The notes under the pieces: generated by a model
Databases searched by the model: none
The model's input: the letters and a program-made list of their open reading frames with translations, nothing else
Told to the model about the DNA's origin: nothing
Position numbers and translations under genes: made by a program
Part shown: one piece after another, positions 22,316-33,420 of the stretch
How positions within the stretch are numbered: position 1 is the stretch's first letter
Layout: the number at the start of each line of letters is the position of its first letter
Origin: Aradus depressus
Taxonomy: Eukaryota; Arthropoda; Insecta; Hemiptera; Aradidae
Direction: 5' to 3'
Length of the DNA: 64,000 nucleotides
Assembly (NCBI GenBank): GCA_963662175.1
Contig: OY759224.1
Coordinates: 22,019,489-22,083,488 of the forward strand

Positions 22316-24209
22316 TATTGTCTTTGAAGGGGGGGTTGAATAGTTCTCAAAAAGCACAATTGCACTATTTAAAATACTAATTAAATCACTTTTCACAGCA
22401 ATTAAAATTTTACATTTTTTATAGCTGCTTTACCATGCCGGTCAAACAGCTGTTTCCACAAATTAAAACTTGTGTACATTGTGATATAATCTATATTGAT
22501 AAAGCTGAAACGGGGTTTGTGTGTGTGTTTGTTTGTATGTTTGTTCCAGCATCATGCCCAAACCGCTGGACGGATTTTTATGAAACTTCCCATATAGCAT
22601 CCTTTTGAGCCCGATTGAATAATAGGCTATGTGACGGCTCAAAATTTTTTACGGGAGGGGGGAGGGTAGTGGGGGGGCCTAAGTATAAATATAGAGCTAA
22701 CTCATTAACTAATGGGCGAATCGTCATGAAATTTCACACGTAGTCTTTTTAAAAGACAAATAGAAATATTAGGTGTTAGGCGCCCCAAAGTTTTGATCGG
22801 GAGGGGGGGTTGTAAGGGGGGCCTAAGTATATAAATAGTGCTAACACATTAACTAATGGTCGAATTGTCATGAAATTTCACACGTAGTCTTTTTAAAAGC
22901 CAAACAGGAAAAAAAGGTGTGTGGCGTCCCAAAGTTTTGAACGGGAGGGGGGGTAGTGGGGGGGCCTAAGTATAAATATAGAGCTAACTCTTTAACGGTT
23001 GGTCGCATTGTCACGAAGTTTCACATGTAGTATTCCTGAAGACCAAATAAAAAAAAAAGGTGTGTGGCGTCCCAAAGTTTTGAACGGGAGGGGGGGTAGT
23101 GGGGGGGCCTAAGTATAAATATAGAGCTAACTCTTTAACGGTTGGTCGCATTGTCACGAAGTTTCACATGTAGTATTCCTGAAGACCAAATAAAAAAAAA
23201 AGGTGTGTGGCGACCCAAAGTTTTGAACGGGAGGGAGGGTTGAGGGGGGGGGGGGGGGGGGGGCTAAGTATAAATATAGAGCTAACTCATTAACTAATGG
23301 GCGAATCGTCATGAAATTTCACATGTAGTATTTTTAAAAGCCAAATAGGAAAAAAAGGTGTGTGGCGTCCCAACGTTTTGAACGGGAGGGGGGGTTGTGG
23401 GGGGGCCTAAGTATAAATATAGAGCTAACTCTTTAACAGTTGGTCGCATTGTCACGAAGTTTCACATGTAGTATTCCTGAAGACCAAATAAAAAAAAAAG
23501 GTGTGTGGCGACCCAAAGTTTTGAACGGGAGGGAGGGTTGAGGGGGGGGGGGGGGGGGGGCTAAGTATAAATATAGAGCTAACTCATTAACTAATGGGCG
23601 AATCGTCATGAAATTTCACATGTAGTATTTTTAAAAGCCAATCAGGAAAAAAAGGTGTGTGGCGTCCCAACGTTTTGAACGGGAGGGGGGGTTGTGGGGG
23701 GGCCTAAGTATAAATATAGAGCTAACTCTTTAACGGTTGGTCGGATTGTCACGAAATTTCACATGTAGTATTCCTGAAGACCAAATAAAAAAATAGGCGG
23801 TGTGACGGATCTAAATTTTTTACGGGAGGGGGGGTAGTGGGGGGGCCTAAGTATAAATATAGAGCTAACTCTTTAACGGTTGGTCGGATTGTCACGAAAT
23901 TTCACATGGAGTAATCCTGAAGGCCAAATAGAAAAATAAGGTGTGTGGCGTTCCAATGTTTTGATCGGGAGGGGGGGTTGTAAGGGGGGCCTACGTATAT
24001 AAATAGTGCTAACTCATTAACTAATGGTCGAATTGTAATGAAATTTCACATGTAGTATTCCTAAAGGTCAAATAGAAATATTAGGTGTGTGACGGCCCAA
24101 AATTTTGAACAGGAAGGAGGGTTGTGGGGGGGGGGGCTAAATATACATATAGAGTTAGCTCATTAACGGTTGATCGTATTGTCATGAATCGGATTGTCAT
24201 GAATTTCAC

Positions 24210-25290
24210 ATGTAGTAGTAGTAACTATGTATTCGCTGTGGGGTTCACTGTTGCAAGACATTTACTAGCTGTGATGTCCAGCGTTCCTAATATCGTACTA
24301 GCTGTGGGGTCCGCTGTTGCAAGGTACTTACTAGCTGTAGTGCTCAGCCCCAGCGTTCCCAACTATGTACTGGCTGTGGGGTTCGCTGTTGCAAGGTACC
24401 TATAAGACATTTACTAGCTGTAATGCCCAGCGTTTCTAATTACGTACTAGCTGTGGGGTCTGCTGTTGCAAGGCGCTAGCAGTGTGGCCCAGCGTATTTC
24501 ACTCGTAGGTACTAGCTGTGGGGTCCGCCGTTGCAAAACTCATACTAGCTGTGATGCCCTGTGGTTCTAACTACATACTATCTGTGGGGTTCGCAGTTGC
24601 AAGGCACCTACTACCTGTAGGGCCCAGCGTTCCTAAAAACGTACTAGCTGTGGGGTCCGTCGTTGCAAAAGCATACTAGCTGTGATGCCCAGGGTTCCTA
24701 ATATCGTACTAGCTGTGGGGTCCGTTGTTGCAAGGCATTTACTAGCTGTAGTGCCCAGCGTTCCTAACTTCGTACTAGCTGTGGGGTCCGTTGTTGCAAG
24801 GCATTTATTAGCTGTAGTGCCCAGCGTTCCTAACTATGTACTAGCTGTGAAGTTCGCTGTTGCAAAGCACTTACTAACTGTAATGCCCAGCGTATTTAAC
24901 TACATACTAGGTGTGTGGTCCGCTGTTGCAAGGCACTTAATAGCTGTGATGCCCAGCGTTCCTAACTTCGTACTAGCTGTGGGGTCCGCTGTTGCGAGGC
25001 ACATACTAGCTGTGGTGACCAGCGTTCCTAACTAAGTACTAGCTGTTGGGTCCGCCGTCGCAAGGCACATACTAGCTATGATGCCCAGCATTCCCAACTA
25101 CGTACTAGCTGTGGTGCTCAGCGTTGCAAGCCACATACTAGCTGTGGTCACAAACGTTCTTAACTACGCACTGACTAGGACGTCCAGCGATGCTAAGTAT
25201 TCACTAGGTGTGGCTTCCACCGTTGAAAGGCGCATACTAGCTGTGGTGCCCAGGGGTCCTAAAAACTTACTAGCGTTACAACAGCTGAAG
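24210..25290 (+). repeat. 66-bp minisatellite, unit B
   Basis: Almost base-for-base the unit A minisatellite. A change at about 25035 (AACTAAGTACTAG for AACTACGTACTAG) puts a stop in the frame that is open in unit A, evidence that the frame is not maintained. Confidence 0.85.
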
Positions 25291-25427
25291 GACTATAAGC
25301 CTTATTCCGTATGAATAATTGAAAATTATAACATCATGAATGTACTGTCGAGGAACTGAATAGCGTTATAGAAGATATTGGGAGAAAAATCAAAGTTCCC
25401 CGGGCAACGCCGGGTATAACTGCTATA

Positions 25428-27195
25428 GATTTAATATTTGTTAAAACTGATAGAGAACGACCGGATTATCTGAATCCTACACAAAAATCAAAATAAAAAT
25501 GTTTTTCAACAAATTCACGCTATTTAACGGTTTATAGGCTTAATAATTGTTAAAACTGATACGACAGAATCAGATATATCCGAAAAGTCCCATCCGAAGG
25601 ACGACGTGCTCAAGGTTATTTTCAACCTAAGTGAAATTTCACCTAACCAGGTTTATTTACATAACATACGTCTCATTATCGAGTACCTCACATTCGAAAA
25701 AGCCCTGGATCATCGCTTAAAGTCCCATCCGAAGGACGACGTGCTCATAGTTATTTTTCACTTCCCGATTAAAACATCTGACCTAAGTGCCTCAACTAGA
25801 TTTCTAAGGGGCGATCCTGAGCTCGGTAGACTCCATTCTTGAAATTTCTCGCTTTTTAACGGTTTATAGATTTAATATTTGTTAAAACTGATAGAGAACG
25901 ACCGGATTATCTGAATCCTACACAAAAATCAAAATAAAAATGTTTTTCAAAAAATTTGCGCTATTTAACGATTTATAGGCTTAATAATTGTTAAAACTGA
26001 TACGAGAGATTCAGATTTATCCGGAAAGTCCCATCCGAAGGACGACGTGCTCAAGGCTTTTAACCTAAGTAGAAATTGACCTACCCAGGTTGATTTACAT
26101 AACATACGTCTCATTATCGAGTACCTCACATTCGAAAAAGCCCTGGATCATTGCTTAATGTCCCATCCGAAGGACGACGTGCTCAAAGTTATTTTTAGCT
26201 TCCCGATTAAAACATCTGACCTAAGTGCCTCAACTAGATTTCTAAGTGGCGATCCTGAGCTCGGTAGACTCCATTCTTCAAATTTCTCGCTTTTTAACGG
26301 TTTATAGATTTAATATTTGTTAAAACTGATAGAGAACGACCGGACTATCTGAACCCCACACAAAAATCAAAATGAAAACGTTTTTCAAAAAATTCGCGCT
26401 ATTTAACGGTTTATAGGCCCAATAATTGTTAAAACTGATACGACAGATTCAGATTTATCCGGAAAGTCCCATCCGAAGGACGACGTGCTCAAGGCTTTCA
26501 ACCTAAGTGGAAATTGACCTACCCAGGTTTATTTACATAACATACGTCTCATTATCGAGTACCTCACATTCGAAAAAGCCCTGGATCATCGCTTAATGTC
26601 CCATCCGAAGGACGAAGTGCTCAAAGTTATTTTTAACTTCCCGATTAAAACATCTGACCTAAGTGCCTCAGCTAGATTTCTAAGTGGCGATCCTGAGCTC
26701 GGTAGACTCCATTCTTCAAATTTCTCGCTTTTTAACGGTTTATAGATTTAATATTTGTTAAAACTGATAGAGAACGACCGGATTATCTGAACCCCACACA
26801 AAAATCAAAATGAAAACGTTTTTCAAAAAATTCGCGCTATTTAACGGTTTATAGGCTTAATAATTGTTAAAACTGATACGACAGATTCAGATTTATCCGG
26901 AAAGTCCCATCCGAAGGACGACGTGCTCAAGGCTTTCAACCTAAGTGGAAATTGACCTACCCAGGTTTATTTACATAACATACGTCTCATTATCGAGTAC
27001 CTCACATTCGAAAAAGCCCTGGATCATCGCTTAATGTCCCATCCGATGGACGAAGTGCTCAAAGTTATTTTTAACTTCCCGATTAAAACATCTGACCTAA
27101 GTGCCTCAGCTAGATTTCTAAGTGGCGATCCTGAGCTCGGTAGACTCCATTCTTTAAATTTCTTGCTTTTCAACGGTTTATAGATTTAATATTTG
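25428..27195 (+). repeat. SINE-derived satellite of about 440 bp, unit B
   Basis: Four copies (starts near 25428, 25868, 26306, 26745) of the same unit as at 16221-17985, with small indels (for example GGCTTTCAACC for GGCTATTTTCAACC). Confidence 0.8.
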
Positions 27196-27370
27196 TTAAC
27201 TGATAGAGCCATAGAGTGTGCTGGTTTCGGATTATGCCAACGTCAGCACAACGTTCAGACTGACTTTAAATATGGTGACACCGATCCACTATGTTAGAAA
27301 AATGCCAAAAAAAAAAAGATGTATGTATAGATATGAACACAAATTAAAACTTGTGTACATTGTGATATAA

Positions 27371-27795
27371 TCTATATTAATAAAGCTGAAACGGGGTTTG
27401 TGTGTGTGTTTGTTTGTATGTTTGTTCCAGCATCACGCCCAAACGGCTGGACGGATTGTCACGAAATTTCACATGTAGTATTCTTAAAGACCAAATAGAA
27501 ATATGAGGTGTGTGGCGTACCAAAAGTGCCTCAACTAGATTTCTAAGTGGCGATCCTGAGCTCGGTAGACTCCATTCTTCAAATTTCTTGCTTTTTAACG
27601 GTTTATAGATTTAATATTTGTTAACTGACAGAGCCATAGAGTGTGCTGGTTTCGGATTATGCCAACGTCAGCACAACGTTCAGACTGACTTTAAATATGG
27701 TGACACCGATCCACTATGGAAGAAAAATGCCAAAAAAAAAAAGATGTATGTATAGATATGAACACAAATTAAAACTTGTGTACATTGTGATATAA
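27371..27795 (+). mobile_element. Helitron unit C, internally deleted
   Basis: Starts TCTATATTAATAAAGCTGAA. After about 150 bp it jumps from the first G-rich repeat (GGCGTACCAAAA) straight into the end of the satellite (GTGCCTCAACTAGATTTC), then the tail. The whole minisatellite is lost. Confidence 0.8.
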
Positions 27796-30700
27796 TCTAT
27801 ATTAATAAAGCTGAAACGGGTTTTGTGTGTGTGTTTATTTGTATGTTTGTTCCAGCATCACGCCCAAACGGCTGGACGGATCTTCATGAAACTTCACATG
27901 TAGTATTCTTTTGAGCCCGATTGAATAATAGGCTATGTGGCGTCCCAGAATTTTGAACGGTAGGGAGGGTTGTAAGGTGGGCCTAAGTATATAAATAGTG
28001 CTAACTCATTAACTAATGGGCGAATCGTCATGAAATTTCACATGTAGTATTTTTAAAAGCCAAATAGGAAAAGAAGGTGTGTGGCGTCCCAAAGTTTTGA
28101 TCGGGAGGGGGGGTAGTGGGGGGGCCTAAGTATATAAATAGTCCTACCTCATTACTGTTGGTCGGATTGTCACGAAATTTCACATGTAGTATTCTTAAAG
28201 ACCAAATAGAAATATGAGGTGTGTGGCGTACCAAAATTTTGAATGGGAGGGGGGGTTGTAAGGGGGGCCTAAGTATATAAATAGCGCTAACTCATTAACT
28301 AATGGGCGAATTGTCATGAAATTTCACATGTAGTATTTTTAAAAGCCAAATAGAAATATAAGATGTGTGGCGACCCAAAGTTTTGAACGGGAGGGGGGGT
28401 TGTAAGGGGGGCCTAAGTATAAATATAGAGCTAATTCTTTAACGGTTGGTCGGATTGTCACGAAATTTCACATTGAGTATTCCTGAAGGCCAAATAGAAA
28501 AATAAGGTGTGTGGCGTCCCAAAGTTTTGAACGGGAGGGGGGGTTGTGGGGGGGCCTAAGTATAAATATAGAGCTAACTCATTAACTAATGAGCGAATCG
28601 TCATGAAATTTCACGTAGTATTTTTAAAAGCCAGATAGGAAAAAAAGGTGTGTGGCGTCCCAAAGTTTTGAACGGGAGGGGGGGTTGTAAGGGGGGCCTA
28701 AGTATAAATATAGAGCTAATTCTTTAACGGTTGTCGGATTGTCACGAAATTTCACATGGAGTATTCCTGAAGGCCAAATAGAAAAATAAGGTGTGTGGCG
28801 TCCCAAAGTTTTGAACGGGAGGGGGGGCCTAAGTATAAATATAGAGCTAACTCATTAACTAATGGGCGAATCGTCATGAAATTTCACATGTAGTATTTTT
28901 AAAAGCCAAATAGCAAAAAGCAGTTCCAGCATCACGTCCAAACGGCTGGACGGATCTTCATGAAACTTCACATGTAGCATTCTTTTGAGCCCAATTGAAT
29001 AATAGGCTATGTGGCGTCCCAGAATTTTGAACGGTAGGGAGGGTTGTAAGGGGGGCCTAAGTATATAAATAGTGCTAACTCATTAACTAATGGTCAAATT
29101 GTCATGAAATTTCACACGTAGTCTTTTTAAAAGCCAAACAGGAAAAAAAGGTGTGTGGCGTCCCAAAGTTTTGAACGGGAGGGGGGGTTGTGGGGGGGCC
29201 TAAGTATAAATATGGTGCTAGCTCAATAACGGTTGGTCGTATTGTCATGGAATTTCACATGTAGTATTCTTAAAAGCCAAATAGAAATATAGGGTGTATA
29301 TGTCACAAAATTTTGAACGGGAGGGTGGGTTGATGGGGGCCTAAGTATAAGTATAGTGATAAGTCATTAACGGATGATCGGATTGTCACGAAATTTCACA
29401 TGTAGTATTCCTGGAGGCCAAATAGAAAAATAGGCGGTGTGACGGCTCAAAATTTTGTACGGGAGGGGGGGTTGAGGCGGGGGGGCCTAAGTATAAATAT
29501 AGGGCTAGCTCATTAACGGTTGGTCGTATTGTCATGGAATTTCACATGAAGTATTCCTAAATGCCAAATAGAAATATAGAGTGTATATGTCACAAAATTT
29601 TGAACGGGAGGGTGGGTTGATGGGGGCATAAGTATAAGTATAGTAATAAGTCATTATCGGATGATCGGATTGTCACGAAATTTCACATGAAGTATTCATA
29701 AAGGCCAAATAGAAAAATAGGGTGTGTGACGTCAAAAAATTGTGAACGGGAGGGGGGGTATGGGGGTAGGCCTAAATTTGAAGATAGTGATAGGTCATTA
29801 ACGGATGATCGGATTGTCATGGAATTTCACATGTACTATTATTGATGGTCAAATAAAAAAATACACTATGTGACATTATAAAAATTTGGGAGGGGGGGGC
29901 TAAGCATAAAAATAATGCTGAATCATTGAAGGGTAATCGGATTGTCATGAATTTCACATGTAGTAGTAGTAACTATGTATTCGCTGTGGGGTTCACTGTT
30001 GCAAGACATTTACTAGCTGTGATGTCCAGCGTTCCTAATATCGTACTAGCTGTGGGGTCCGCTGTTGCAAGGCACTTACTAGCTGTAGTGCTCAGCCCCA
30101 GCGTTCCTAACTATGTAATGGCTGTGGGGTTCGCTGTTGCAAGGCACCTACAAGACATTTACTAGCTGTGATGCCCAGCGTTCCTAATTACGTACTAGCT
30201 GTGGGGTCTGCTGTTGCAAGGCGCTAGCAGTGTGGCCCAGCGTATTTAACTACGTAGGTACTAGCTGTGGGGTCTGCCGTTGCAAAACTCATACTAGCTG
30301 TGATGCCCTGTGGTTCTAACTACATACTATCTGTGGGGTCCGCAGTTGCAAGACACCTACTACCTGTAGGGCCCAGCGTTCCTAAAAACGTACTAGCTGT
30401 GGGGTCCGTCGCTGCAAAAGCATACTAGCTGTGATGCCCAGCGTTTCTAACTAGGTACTAGATGTGGGGTCCGCCGTTGCAGAACACATACTAGCTGTGA
30501 TGCTCAGCGTTTCTAACTACGTACTAGCTGTGGGGTCCGCCGTTGCAAAACACTTACTAGCTGTGATGCCCAGTGGTTCTAACTACGTACTAGCTGTGGG
30601 GTCCGCTGTTGCAAGGCACTTACTAGCTGTGATGCCCAGCGTTCCTAACTTCGTACTAGCTGTGGGGTCCGCTCTTGCGAGGCACATACTAGCTGCGGTG

Positions 30701-31145
30701 ACCAGCGTTCTAACTACGTACTAGCTGTGGGGTCCGCCGTTGCAAGGCATATACTACCTCTGGTGCCCAGCGTTCCGAACTTCATAATAGGTGTGGTGCC
30801 CAGCGATGCTAAGTATTCACTAGCTGGGGTTTCCGCCGTTGAAAGGCACTTACTAGCTGCGGTCAATAGCGTTCTTAAGTACGCACTGGCTAGGATGTCC
30901 AGCGATGCTAAGTATTCACTATCTGTGGTTTCCGCCGTTGAAAGACGCATACTAGCTGTGATGCCCAGGGGTCCTAAAAACTTACTAGCTAGGGTGTTTG
31001 ACGTTGAAGGACTATAAGCCTTATTCCGTATGAATAATTGAAAATTATAACATCATGAATGTACTGTCGAGGAACTGAATAGCCATATAGGAGATATTGG
31101 GAGAAAAGTCAAAGTTCCCCGGGCAACGCCGGGTATTACTGCTAG
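27796..31145 (+). mobile_element. Helitron unit D with intact 3' terminus
   Basis: Starts TCTATATTAATAAAGCTGAA. Holds about 2 kb of G-rich repeats (including an internal restart near 28920), the minisatellite at 29955-31015, and ends in CCCGGGCAACGCCGGG, ten bases, then CTAG at 31142-31145. No satellite or tail follows, so this is the canonical form. Confidence 0.85.
29955..31015 (+). repeat. 66-bp minisatellite, unit D
   Basis: Same family as in units A and B but with its own repeat order and a block of CCAGCGATGCTAAGTATTC repeats near the end. Its frame is interrupted at several points. Confidence 0.85.
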
Positions 31146-32696
31146 TCTATATTAATAAAGCTGAAACGGGGTTTGTTTGTTTGTATGTATGTATGTATGT
31201 TTGTTCCAGCATCACGCCCAAACCGCTGGACGGATTTTTATGAAACTTCCCATGTAGCATTCTTTTGAGCCCGATTGAATAATAGGCTATGTGGCGTCCC
31301 AAAATTTTGATCGGGAGGGGGGGTTGTAAGGGGGGCCTAAGTATATAAATAGTGCTAACTCATTAACTAATGGTCAAATTGTCATGAAATTTCACACGTA
31401 GTCTTTTTAAAAGCCAAAAAGGGAAAAAAAGGTGTGTGGCGTCCCAAAGTTTTGATCGGGAGGGGGGGTTGTAAGGGGGGCCTAAGTATATAAATAGTGC
31501 TAACACATTAACTAATGGTCGATTTGTCATGAAATTTCACACGTAGTCTTTTTAAAAGCCAAACAAGAAAAAAAGGTGTGTGGCGTCCCAAAGTTTTGAA
31601 CGGGAGGGGGGGTTGTGGGGGGGCCTAAGTATAAATATAGAGCTAATTCTTTAACGGTTGGTCGGATTGTCACGAAATTTCACATGGAGTATTCCTGAAG
31701 GCCAAATAGAAAAATAAGGTGTGTGGCGTCCCAAAGTTTTGATCGGGAGGGGGGGTTGTAAGGGGGGCCTAAGTATATAAATAGTGCTAACACATTAACT
31801 AATGGTCGAATTGTCATGAAATTTCACACGTAGTCTTTTTAAAAGCCAAACAGGAAAAAAAGGTGTGTGGCGTCCCAAAGTTTTGAACGGGAGGGGGGGT
31901 TGTGGGGTAGGCGTAAATTTGAAGATAGTGATAGATCATTTACGGATGATCGGATTGTCATGGAATTTCTTATGTAGTATTCTTGATGGCCAAATAGAAA
32001 AATACGCTATGTGACATCTTCAAAAATTGAACAGGGGGGGGGGGGGGGCAAAGCATAAAAAAATGCTGACTGATTAAAGGGTAATCGGATTGTAATGAAT
32101 TTCACATGTAGTAGTAGTAACTATGTATTCGCTGTGGGGTCCGCTGTTGCAAGGCATTTACTAGCTGTGGTGCCCAGCGTTCCTAACTACGTACTAGATG
32201 TGGGGTCTGCCGTCGCAAGGCACATACTAGCTGTAATGCCCAGCGTTCCTAACTTCTTACTATATATATATATCTATGATGGGCTGGTGCATTACACCTA
32301 GGGACCTAAGCACTCAGTGCTTTTATCCCTTCCCTGGAAGCGCTTGGCTTCCCCCTTATTATATCACCTATATGTCTATATTTATACTAACTTATACTAC
32401 CTGACCCAAGTCCTTCATGGAGTGCTTACTTCTTACTAGCTGTGGTGCCCAGCGATGCCAAGTATTCACTAGCTGGGGTTTCCGCCGTTGAAAGGCGCAT
32501 ACTAGCTGTGGTGCCCAGGGGTCTTAAAAACTTACTAGCGTTACTATAGTTGAAGGACTATAAGCCTTATTCCGTATGAATAATCGAAAATTATAACATC
32601 ATGAATGTGGTGTCGAAGGATTGAATAGACTTATATTATAGGAGATATTGAGAGAAAATTCAAAGTTCCCCGGGCAACGCCGGGTATTACTGCTAG
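31146..32696 (+). mobile_element. Helitron unit E with intact 3' terminus
   Basis: Begins immediately after the CTAG of unit D with no spacer. Contains about five G-rich repeats, a shortened minisatellite (32100-32545) interrupted by a 165-bp insertion, and ends CCCGGGCAACGCCGGG ... CTAG at 32696 followed by T. Confidence 0.85.
32263..32427 (-). mobile_element. 165-bp retro-insertion in Helitron unit E
   Basis: Flanked by the 11-bp direct repeat ACTTCTTACTA (32252-32262 and 32428-32438), a target duplication in the minisatellite. The plus-strand left edge is (TA)n, so read on minus it has an ATAT-rich 3' tail, like a 5'-truncated LINE or short SINE. The family is unknown. Confidence 0.7.
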
Positions 32697-32705
32697 TATA
32701 TTATA

Positions 32706-33174
32706 TATATCTTACCAGCAATAAATTAAATTATATTACTCTTAATTTTCAAACTTACAGTAAAAAATAAATTGTTAATTTTTCTAACATCCATGTTATC
32801 AAAAAAATGCACAATTGGTTCTGAGTCGTATTGTGATCTATTAGTGAGATAATTGTGGAGAAATGTTTGCCTGGGGATACACAAAGAGGGACAATAGAAC
32901 AAAAAGTGTATGAGGTCGTCCTTTTCGTCTAAGGTCAGAGCCCGCAGGCACTTTCAGTACAAAACTCATATCTAATCCCACCAAGTAATATTTTAAAATT
33001 TCTATTGCTATTGTGGAGTTTTTCGATATGGCAGTTTATTGAGAGTTTTCTTGAGACCCTACAAACCACTGACCAGTCTATAGAGGGAGTTGTATTTCGA
33101 ATTTAATATTGTATTTATATCCCGACAGACCAGATGATTCCTCATGGCTGCTACCAAATCACCACGGAAAGGCT
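32706..33174 (-). mobile_element. LINE 3' fragment, family L1a copy 1
   Basis: The reverse complement matches 51225-51705: GACGAAAAGGACGACCTCAT, CACTTTTTGTTCTATTGTCC and the CAGCCATGAGGAATCATCTG block. It encodes a degraded reverse-transcriptase C-terminus with a Cys/His zinc-like motif (C-x2-C ... H-x4-C). The tail is AATTTA-rich. Confidence 0.7.
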
Positions 33175-33420
33175 ATTGAATATAGTTATGTTTTTCCTAC
33201 ATGTCAACAATTTTACTAACAAACAAGAAGAGAAAAAATGACATAAATGTTATAACCAAAATTGATTGACAATCGAAATATTGGTGCATCGATACAACCT
33301 ATAGGGAGGTTTCATGTGTAAACAATTTCTTCAATTGAGTTCACAATTGTGTTACAATACACATATACAAATTCTAATGAGTTATTATTATTTTTAATCT
33401 ATTAAAATTAAGTTGGCACC

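Larger units (their letters stand above)
18132..22456 (-). mobile_element. Jockey-type non-LTR retrotransposon, both ORFs open
   Basis: Inserted on the minus strand in Helitron unit A and flanked by the 12-bp target duplication CACAAATTAAAA (18120-18131 and 22457-22468). The uninterrupted site is present once each in units B and C (about 27337-27348 and 27763-27774). It has ORF1 (gag with three zinc knuckles) and ORF2 (endonuclease plus reverse transcriptase), a 14-nt ORF overlap and no LTRs. A sense-strand AATAAA lies at 18185-18180. The 3' tail is odd: on the sense strand it reads as a T run (plus-strand A run 18128-18175). Open frames and a perfect duplication suggest a recent insertion. 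Confidence 0.93.
22490..27370 (+). mobile_element. Helitron unit B (intact relative of A)
   Basis: Starts TCTATATTGATAAAGCTGAA. It repeats the plan of unit A: G-rich repeats of about 142 bp at 22640-24200, minisatellite at 24210-25290, mutated hairpin end near 25400-25428, satellite of about 440 bp at 25428-27195 (four units), tail to 27370. It carries the empty version of the LINE site and differs from unit A by few substitutions and by G-run lengths, so the A/B duplication is recent. Confidence 0.8.
13162..32696 (+). mobile_element. Tandem array of non-autonomous Helitrons (19.5 kb)
   Basis: Helitron hallmarks are visible. Units begin TCTATATTAATAAAGCTGAA after an A (13162, 22490, 27371, 27796, 31146). 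Two end in the GC hairpin CCCGGGCAACGCCGGG followed by CTAG (31145, 32696). The outer ends sit between A and T, the usual Helitron target. No Rep/helicase ORF is present, so the units are non-autonomous. Unit A is 13162-22489 (with a LINE inserted), B 22490-27370, C 27371-27795 (deleted), D 27796-31145 and E 31146-32696. A and B are near-identical. Each full unit holds G-rich repeats, then a 66-bp minisatellite, then the hairpin. A and B continue past a mutated terminus (CTATAG) into repeats of about 440 bp. Confidence 0.8.
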
